Source: Chloroflexota bacterium
Lineage (GTDB): Bacteria; Chloroflexota; Limnocylindria; Limnocylindrales; CSP1-4
Assembly (NCBI GenBank): GCA_021786265.1
Contig: JAJYNP010000040.1
Location: 1 to 29,135 of the forward strand
Direction: 5' to 3'
DNA: 29,135 bases
This document shows, one piece after another, positions 24,143 through 29,135 of this stretch. Below the pieces are notes generated by a model that saw nothing but the letters and a program-made list of their open reading frames with translations, searched no databases and was not told the origin of the DNA. Within the stretch, counting starts at the first letter, position 1. Every line of letters begins with the position of its first letter. A program made the position numbers and the translations under genes.

Positions 24143-24311
24143 CCATCTTCTCCGCGGCTAATGGAGTAGCATGTTACACTATTGGCCTCCATCGCGCTCC
24201 GCTATGCGCACAGAATGAAGCGGTTCAGGTCGATCGGTCGCACGGTTGTTGACCATATGGGATGCGAACGATCCGGCGGGGGCATATCGAGCACAGGCAT
24301 CTCGCGCTCGC

Positions 24312-24340
24312 TTGACACCGCCGTCCCGTGCGGCGAGGAT
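24312..24340 (+). promoter_or_regulatory. putative promoter of the DUF1778/GNAT module
   Basis: TTGACA (24312-24317), a 17-bp spacer and GAGGAT (24335-24340) as a weak -10 box. The spacer contains the inverted repeat CGCCG-7-CGGCG (24319-24335). The ATG at 24350 lies 9 nt after the -10 box, so the leader is very short or absent. Confidence 0.45.
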
Positions 24341-24349
24341 GTACGCACA

Positions 24350-24679
24350 ATGTTGCCACGATACGGGAAGACAGAGCGGATCGCGCTGCGAGTCAGCGAG
24401 GCGCAGCGGGCGCTGCTCGACGAGGCCAGCCGCGTCGACGAAACGACCCTGACGGAGTTCGTGCTGCGCGCTGCGACGCAGCGCGCAGGGGAAGTCCTCG
24501 CAGACCGCCATCGCTTCGTCCTCTCGGATAACGCCTGGGACGCGTTCACACGCATGCTGGATCGACCGGTGACCGACAAGCCTCAGCTGCGTCGGCTGCT
24601 CGCCGCGCCGCCCGTCCTCGACAGCAGGCAGGAGAGTACTGAGAACTCAACACGAAGCATCGCCGACACGGGTCGGTGA
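24350..24679 (+). CDS. DUF1778 antitoxin (TacA-like)
   Basis: A 109-residue antitoxin. The N-terminal half (KTERIALRVSEAQRALLDEA, then ETTLTEFVLRAATQRA) is a ribbon-helix-helix fold of the DUF1778 type. The segment EVLADRHRFVLSDNAWDAFTRMLDRP is the family's toxin-binding tail. ATG 24350 is chosen because it starts directly before the RHH and lies just after a -35/-10 pair; an in-frame ATG at 24182 would add 56 unrelated residues. The GNAT toxin follows 7 nt after the stop. Confidence 0.85.
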   Translation: MLPRYGKTERIALRVSEAQRALLDEASRVDETTLTEFVLRAATQRAGEVLADRHRFVLSDNAWDAFTRMLDRPVTDKPQLRRLLAAPPVLDSRQESTENSTRSIADTGR

Positions 24680-24686
24680 GCCGGCC

Positions 24687-25229
24687 GTGCCCTCGGGATC
24701 CGCGCCGCTTCCCTCCCCTGCGGCGTTCGCCCCGGTAGAGTTACTGACCGCAGCGCACGATCGGACCGACGTTGATTGCGGCTCCGAGGCGCAGACGACC
24801 TGGTTGCGAAACCACGCACTGCAGGCGCATGAGTCGGGTACGAGCCGCGTCTTCGTGGTCACGCGGGCGGGGTCGCCACAGGTCCTCGGCTATTTCGCGC
24901 TCGCCGCAGGATCCGTGGAGCAGGAGGCTGCTCCCCCTCGCATTCGAAAGGGCACGGGACGGTACGCCATCCCGGTCGCGATCCTCACGCGCCTCGGCGT
25001 CGATCGCTCCGTCCAGGGCTACGGCCTTGGCGCGGCGCTCGTCCGGGACGCATTGCTTCGCGTCGAGCAGGCCGCCGACACCATCGGCGTGCGGGCGCTG
25101 CTGATCCACTGCGAATCGGCCGACGCTCGTGCCTTCTACGAGCACCTCGCCGAATTCGAGCAGTCGCCGACGGATCCGCTCCACCTGGTCCTTCTCATGA
25201 AGGACCTGCGAGCGGCACTCCGAGGGTAG
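24687..25229 (+). CDS. GNAT-family toxin (TacT-like acetyltransferase)
   Basis: A 180-residue acetyltransferase. Toxins of this type acetylate the amino group of charged tRNA and stop translation. LLTAAHDRTDVDCGSEAQ-TTWLRNHA matches the N-terminal part of the TacT/AtaT family, the acetyl-CoA loop is RSVQGYGLGAAL, and ARAFYEHLAEFEQSP carries the catalytic-region tyrosine. GTG 24687 is the only reasonable start. The adjacent DUF1778 gene is the usual antitoxin partner, so the function call is strong; the target tRNA is unknown. Confidence 0.87.
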   Translation: MPSGSAPLPSPAAFAPVELLTAAHDRTDVDCGSEAQTTWLRNHALQAHESGTSRVFVVTRAGSPQVLGYFALAAGSVEQEAAPPRIRKGTGRYAIPVAILTRLGVDRSVQGYGLGAALVRDALLRVEQAADTIGVRALLIHCESADARAFYEHLAEFEQSPTDPLHLVLLMKDLRAALRG

Positions 25230-25319
25230 CCATGTGGTCGCGGCGGCTTCGACCGGGTCGATCGTGGGGCCCGGAGTGGCGACAGGACCCGCGGACACCC
25301 GCCCACCGGCCATGTCGCG

Positions 25320-25664
25320 TCACTCCCGACCCAGGACGACGTCGATCCCGGCGAGCACGAGCTGCAGCTTCGCGGCGGGCAGACGTGCGACCCGCTCGGC
25401 GAACACGCCACGATCGAGGGCCACGATCCGGGACACGTTCGCCACCGAGTCGCGCGACAGGCGGGTCACGCGTGACGTCAGCAGGACGTTGCCCGGCGCG
25501 TCGGCCCACCGCACGTCACTCGTCAGTGGCACACACACGACGGTCCGCAGCGAGCTTCGATTGAACGCGTCGCCCTGGACCACCAGGACCGGCCGGCGGA
25601 AGCCCGCCTCCGATCCACCAGGTGCGGGGAGATCGACCCACCAGACCTCCCCCTGCGAAATCAC
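25320..25664 (-). CDS. MazF/PemK-family mRNA interferase toxin
   Basis: A 114-residue endoribonuclease toxin. QGEVWWVDLPAPGGSEAGFRRPVLVVQ is the typical MazF N-terminus with the conserved Arg-Pro, followed by VCVPLTSDVRWADAPGNVLL and SRIVALDRG. GTG 25664 overlaps the antitoxin stop as GTGA. The gene converges on the GNAT toxin with 90 bp between the stop codons. Confidence 0.88.
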   Translation of the reverse strand: MISQGEVWWVDLPAPGGSEAGFRRPVLVVQGDAFNRSSLRTVVCVPLTSDVRWADAPGNVLLTSRVTRLSRDSVANVSRIVALDRGVFAERVARLPAAKLQLVLAGIDVVLGRE

Positions 25665-25903
25665 CACTCGGTGGTCTCGAGGACGCGACGCGCTGCAGCC
25701 TCGACGAAGGCGCGGTCTGACTCCCCCTCCCCCACCTCCCGAACGACTCGATCGAGCGCCTCGGTGACCTCGTCGGGAGCGTGTCGTGCGACGTACTCGC
25801 GCAGCGCGGCGCTGTACACGTCGCTGCGCGATCGCCCGGAACGTCGGGCCAGCACCTCGGCCTGCGCGAAGACGTCGTCCGGAACGGAGACCGCAGTCTT
25901 CAT
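25661..25903 (-). CDS. ribbon-helix-helix antitoxin (MazE-like partner)
   Basis: An 80-residue antitoxin. MKTAVSVPDDVFAQAEVLA and SGRSRSDVYSAALREYVARH form an RHH DNA-binding domain; the acidic tail (EVTEALDRVVREVGEGES) should bind MazF. Start ATG 25901-25903. The 4-nt overlap with mazF ensures coupled translation. A -10-like box only 6 nt upstream of the ATG suggests a leaderless mRNA. Confidence 0.85.
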   Translation of the reverse strand: MKTAVSVPDDVFAQAEVLARRSGRSRSDVYSAALREYVARHAPDEVTEALDRVVREVGEGESDRAFVEAAARRVLETTEW

Positions 25904-25909
25904 ACCGAA

Positions 25910-25915
25910 AGCATA
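25910..25915 (-). promoter_or_regulatory. -10 box of the mazEF-like operon
   Basis: TATGCT on the - strand, 6 nt before the antitoxin ATG. No good -35 hexamer is visible at 16-18 bp. If real, transcription starts at or next to the ATG. Confidence 0.4.
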
Positions 25916-26474
25916 ATCGGCGTCGCGGCCAGCTTCCTCCTGCTCGTGGGCGCGATCGCGTTTCCAGGAGCGTTCGGCTGACGGGCCGAGCCAATGACAC
26001 AGGCGGCAGCTGATTCGAGACGCAGCAGGGCACCGCCGCCCCGAGCGGGTTGGTGATCAGCGCCATCGGGCCACCCTGCCAGCCAGCGACCACCTGGCAC
26101 GGCTGCGAACCGGCGTTCACGGTGATCCCCAGCTTCCTCGTCACCGGCGTACTGGCGATGGGGCCGGCATCGCCGCGACCCAGATCGATGCGCCGCTCAC
26201 CTGGTGGCGCGGCCACCTGCCCGCTGGCCTGGCGCGCCTGCTGGCGCGGCTCTGGCCGTGGCCCCTCATCGTCTATCTGGGTTGGGTCGCGGCGTCGTGG
26301 CTCATCGCCGCCGTCGTCCCCGACGTCGTGCTGCGGCTGACGCCCGCTGTGACGGCGATCACGCCGGTGGTCCTGATCTTGACCCTCGTCGTTGCCCTGG
26401 CCCACGACCTCCAGGTGCAGACCGGGTCACCGGCAAGAACCACGGAGCGACCATTCCGCTCCGGCACCAGTTGA
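25913..26474 (+). pseudogene. decayed membrane-protein gene (probable)
   Basis: Three consecutive segments in three different + strand frames each have G/C-rich third positions and hydrophobic content. They are 25913-25981 (GVAASFLLLVGAIAFPGAFG), about 26014-26145 (including AFTVIPSFLVTGVLAMG) and about 26145-26474. The last reads APLTWWRGHLPAGLARLL, then LIVYLGWVAASWLIAAVVP and AITPVVLILTLVVALAHDL, and ends at TGA 26472-26474. No start codon serves the last segment. The simplest reading is a small membrane protein broken by two frameshifts and lacking its 5' end, which now abuts the mazE-like gene. Sequencing errors could produce the same picture. Confidence 0.4.
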
Positions 26475-26677
26475 GACGATCCGGACAAACGCGAGATTCG
26501 GTGGCCAGACTTCTGAGCAGGTCGTCGGCCTCCTGGTCCAGGGTCGTGTCGCGAGCGCGGCGTGTCTGCGCCTTACCGCCGCCCTCACCGGCTGCTACGC
26601 TCTCGCGCGTTCTGGCCGAACCGGGTGCGTGACGGACGACCCAGGGTCGGCCAGCGCGTGCACGAGGAGGAGCCACG

Positions 26678-28000
26678 GTGCGCGATCCCCTGCTGGAACT
26701 GGCCGACCGCCACCTGATCCGGTACGTGCCCGGCTTTGCCCCCTTCCTGGTCGAGCGAGCTCAGGGCAGCTGGGTCTACGACCGGGAGGGCAACCGGATC
26801 CTCGACTTCACCAGCGGCCAGATCTGCAGCACGCTCGGCCACAACCACCCGCGCATCGTCGAGGCGATCCGCGCAGCCTGCGATCGGGTGCTCCATCTCA
26901 ACAGCTGGATGCTCTCCGAAGAGGTGGTGCGGCTGGCCGCGCGCCTGGCGGAGCTGCTCCCCGCGCCGCTGGAGAAGGTGATCCTCCTCAACACCGGGTC
27001 CGAGGCGAACGAGATCGCCATGCGCATCGCGAAGCTCGCCACCGGACGGTTCGAGGTCGTCGGGCTCGACCAGAGCTTCCACGGCCTCACGGCAGGGGTC
27101 GCGTCGGTCACCTACTCGGTGCCGCACCGCGGCTACGGGCCGCAGCTGCCCGGCACGTTCGCCCTGCCCGCGCCGTACGCCTTCCGCTGCCCGGTCAAGC
27201 GGCGCGCGGACGGCAGCGCTGGGTGCGCGGGCTGCGACCTGTCCTGCCTCGAACGCGGTTTCGTGCTGTTCGACGCGAACAGCACGGGCACGCTCGCAGC
27301 CACCATCGTCGAGCCCGTGCTCTCCGCGGGCGGCGTGATCGACCCGCCGGCAGGTTACCTGCGCCGCCTCGCCGAGCTGACCCATGCCCGGGGCGGGCTC
27401 GTCATCGTGGACGAGGCGCAGACAGGCTTCGGTCGGCTGGGCACGATGTTCGGCTTCGAGCAGGACGGCATCGTGCCGGACATCGTGACGGTCTCGAAGA
27501 CTCTGGGCGGCGGATTACCGCTCGCTGCGACCATCGTCAGCCCCGAGATCGAGGAGCGCATCGTCGAGCGCGGCTTCGTCCACGTGACCAGCCACGTGAG
27601 CGACCCGCTGCCGGCGGCGGTGGGCCTGGCCGTGCTCGACGTGGTCATCGAGGAGCGGCTGCCCGAGCGGGCGGCCGTCATGGGGCAGCGGCTGCAGGCG
27701 GGCCTCCTCGAGCTCGCCCGACGGCACCCCCTCATCGGCGAGGTACGGGGCCGCGGCCTGCTCCTGGGGGTGGAGCTCGTCACTGATCGGGAGACGCGCC
27801 GGCCAGCCGAGGCGCTGGGTGCCCGGGCGACCGACGAGTGCCTGGCCCGCGGGCTGTCGATGAACATCGTCCGTCACGTCGGTGCCAACAGCGTCTGGCG
27901 CATCGCTCCACCGCTCACGGTGTCCGAGGACGAGATCGACCTCGCGCTCACCATCATGGACGAGAGCCTGGCAGCGGTGGCGGGAGAAGGCGGTTCGTAG
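26678..28000 (+). CDS. dgdA: 2,2-dialkylglycine decarboxylase (class III PLP aminotransferase)
   Basis: A 440-residue PLP enzyme that would decarboxylate and transaminate dialkylglycines such as 2-aminoisobutyrate to a ketone with pyruvate as amino acceptor. Characteristic segments are DFTSGQ (Gln48), LNTGSEANE (105-112), DEAQTGFGRLGTMF, VSKTLGGGLPLA with the PLP lysine Lys274, HVSDPLPAAVGLAVLDVV, VRGRGLLLGVE, GLSMNIV and RIAPPLTVSEDEIDL. These follow the Burkholderia enzyme closely from memory. Two differences: Phe134 stands where that enzyme has an active-site Trp (SFHG for SWHG), and there is a Cys-rich insert with Cys171, 183, 186 and 190. GTG 26678 follows GAGGAGGAG. A general class III aminotransferase is the alternative. 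Confidence 0.8.
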   Translation: MRDPLLELADRHLIRYVPGFAPFLVERAQGSWVYDREGNRILDFTSGQICSTLGHNHPRIVEAIRAACDRVLHLNSWMLSEEVVRLAARLAELLPAPLEKVILLNTGSEANEIAMRIAKLATGRFEVVGLDQSFHGLTAGVASVTYSVPHRGYGPQLPGTFALPAPYAFRCPVKRRADGSAGCAGCDLSCLERGFVLFDANSTGTLAATIVEPVLSAGGVIDPPAGYLRRLAELTHARGGLVIVDEAQTGFGRLGTMFGFEQDGIVPDIVTVSKTLGGGLPLAATIVSPEIEERIVERGFVHVTSHVSDPLPAAVGLAVLDVVIEERLPERAAVMGQRLQAGLLELARRHPLIGEVRGRGLLLGVELVTDRETRRPAEALGARATDECLARGLSMNIVRHVGANSVWRIAPPLTVSEDEIDLALTIMDESLAAVAGEGGS

Positions 28001-28303
28001 GCGCCCTGGCGTCCTGCAGGAAGCCCCCCGAGCGGCATCGCGATCTCCGGAGCACTCTCGCGCCCGCGCGACGCCACTCGTGGCGGCGCCGCGGCCGACG
28101 AGAACGTCCTGTCGTGGCGGCGCCGGGTGATCGAAGCAGTCGCTCAGGGCGTGTGCTCGCACCCGGGCCGCCTGCACCATGGACGTGGTCCACCATTGTC
28201 GTGCTCGTCGGCCCTGTGCGAGGAAGACGCGGCGCGCGTGCATTGTCTGGTGGCAGCCGGCTCCGTGCTGCGTGCCGTGGCGGCTCGTTGTTGCCCCGAC
28301 CCC
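28001..28303. other. non-coding spacer with a 14-bp direct repeat and hairpin
   Basis: No convincing gene. TCGTGGCGGCGCCG occurs at 28078-28091 and 28112-28125. GGCGCCGC (28085-28092) and GCGGCGCC (28117-28124) are complementary, and CGAC (28096-28099) with GTCG (28111-28114) can continue the stem, making a hairpin that could end dgdA transcription. No U-run follows. Confidence 0.45.
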
Positions 28304-28348
28304 TTGACAGGGACGATAGGATTTCGGGCATCTCACATCAGTAGATGT
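28304..28348 (+). promoter_or_regulatory. putative GntR promoter and operator
   Basis: TTGACA at 28304-28309 is a perfect -35 box but no clear -10 box lies 16-18 bp downstream. The perfect inverted repeat ACATC-agta-GATGT (28335-28348) lies 11 bp before the GntR start and is the size of a GntR-family operator. An 8-bp palindrome GGACGTCC follows at 28350-28357. Confidence 0.4.
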
Positions 28349-28358
28349 TGGACGTCCG

Positions 28359-29105
28359 ATGACAGCGGGTATGCCAGCAGTCCGGCCGGTTGGGGATCAC
28401 TCGCCGCTCCACCGACGCGCCAAGGAGGAGATCCTCGATGGGATCCGCCGCGGTGCGCTCACCGACCGGCTCCCCTCCGAGGATGTTCTTGCGGCGTCGC
28501 TGAACGTCAGCCGCACGACCCTCCGAAACGCGCTGCTCGAGCTTGAGCGCGAGGGGCACATCGTGCGACGGCACGGCATCGGCAACTTCGTGGTCGACGA
28601 CGCCACGACCGTGACGAACCACCTTGACCGCCTCCAGTCCGTCCCGGCCTCGATCGCCGCTTCCGGATTCGCGCCGAGCGTTCACGACATCGCGATCCGC
28701 CGCCGGGTCAGGAGCGAGACTGCCGCCCGGGCGCTCGGGCGGCCAACCGGCAGCCGCTTCACGGCGGTCAGCCGCGTCTACCGGGCAGACAACCGTCCCG
28801 CGGCGTTGCTCATCGACTACGTGCCGGGATCCGCACGGCTCGACGAGCTGCTGGCCGGGTTCGACGGCGAGATGCTCCCCATCCTCGATGCCCTCACCGG
28901 CGCGCCCATCCAGCGCGTGCGGGCCACCATCTCGGCGGCCAAAGCTGGCCAGTCCGTCGGCCGCCAGCTGGAGATTGCCCCCTCGACGCCCGTCGTCGTG
29001 ATGTGCCATTCAAGCCTGGATGCTGCAGGGAGAGTGTGTGCCTATGCCGACAGCTACCTGATCCCCGGCCTCTTCACCTTCATGGTCATGCGCTTGCGGA
29101 CGTAG
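28359..29105 (+). CDS. GntR-family regulator, HutC subfamily (UTRA domain)
   Basis: A 248-residue transcription factor. The N-terminal winged HTH reads SPLHRRAKEEILDGIRRGAL, then LPSEDVLAASLNVSRTTLRNAL and GHIVRRHGIGNFV, standard for GntR. Residues about 100-245 form a UTRA ligand-binding domain (RFTAVSRVYRADNRPAALLIDYVP, then CAYADSYLIPGLFTFMV). ATG 28359 has no clear ribosome site. It lies downstream of dgdA but 358 bp away, and a new gene starts 11 nt after its stop, so it more likely regulates that downstream operon. The effector is unknown. Confidence 0.88.
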   Translation: MTAGMPAVRPVGDHSPLHRRAKEEILDGIRRGALTDRLPSEDVLAASLNVSRTTLRNALLELEREGHIVRRHGIGNFVVDDATTVTNHLDRLQSVPASIAASGFAPSVHDIAIRRRVRSETAARALGRPTGSRFTAVSRVYRADNRPAALLIDYVPGSARLDELLAGFDGEMLPILDALTGAPIQRVRATISAAKAGQSVGRQLEIAPSTPVVVMCHSSLDAAGRVCAYADSYLIPGLFTFMVMRLRT

Positions 29106-29116
29106 GAGAGCAGTCA

Positions 29117-29135
29117 ATGCGCTCGTTCTGGGATG
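29117..29135 (+). CDS. start of a gene cut by the window edge
   Basis: ATG 29117 is preceded by AGGAGAG at 29104-29110, a good ribosome site, and the visible codons read MRSFWD. It begins 11 nt after the GntR stop and is probably co-transcribed with it. Six residues are too few to name the product. Confidence 0.6.

Noticed and set aside
25230..25319. Gap between the converging GNAT and MazF genes, considered for a shared terminator
   Set aside because: Only weak GC pairings (for example CCGGG with CCCGG) without a T-run; not convincing.

Overview
The window is very GC-rich, with G or C at almost every third codon position and frequent GTG starts. It carries a lipoprotein-type nucleoside-binding protein, many short overlaps between genes, and several toxin-antitoxin pairs, some of which look leaderless. 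That fits a free-living high-GC bacterium such as Chloroflexota (Limnocylindria/Ellin6529-like) or Actinomycetota. No rRNA, tRNA or other marker gene is present, so the phylum is an inference only.

Positions 1-13966 form a nucleoside-salvage locus on the + strand. A PfkB-family sugar kinase comes first. Next is a LacI-type repressor with a strong promoter and a 22-bp palindromic double operator just upstream. The run continues with ribokinase, a BMP-family nucleoside-binding lipoprotein, a double-ATPase ABC protein, two permeases, three nucleoside hydrolases, adenine deaminase and a fourth nucleoside hydrolase. The genes make a coherent pathway: nucleosides are captured and imported, cleaved to base plus ribose, ribose is phosphorylated to ribose-5-phosphate, and adenine is deaminated to hypoxanthine. 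A hairpin and an exact 35-bp tandem repeat lie between the binding protein and the ATPase. A hairpin between converging stop codons ends the locus at about 13987.

Positions 13984-16249 hold an M20 amidohydrolase on the - strand and, divergent from it, an aminoglycoside-nucleotidyltransferase-like gene. Positions 16498-22143 hold a tight four-gene + strand cassette: patatin-like phospholipase, a cytosolic-looking thermolysin-type HEXXH metallopeptidase, a soluble ComEC-like metallo-beta-lactamase-fold hydrolase, and a membrane protein with about six transmembrane segments. I do not recognise this combination as a named system, and it is the best candidate here for something undescribed.

Positions 22594-25903 are a toxin-antitoxin cluster: RHH/PIN (VapBC-like), HTH/PIN, DUF1778/GNAT (TacAT-like) and RHH/MazF. 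It is flanked by a gene-poor, lower-GC patch at 22144-22593 and by what looks like a decayed membrane-protein gene at 25913-26474. The window ends with a probable 2,2-dialkylglycine decarboxylase, a GntR/UTRA regulator, and the first codons of a further gene that runs off the edge.
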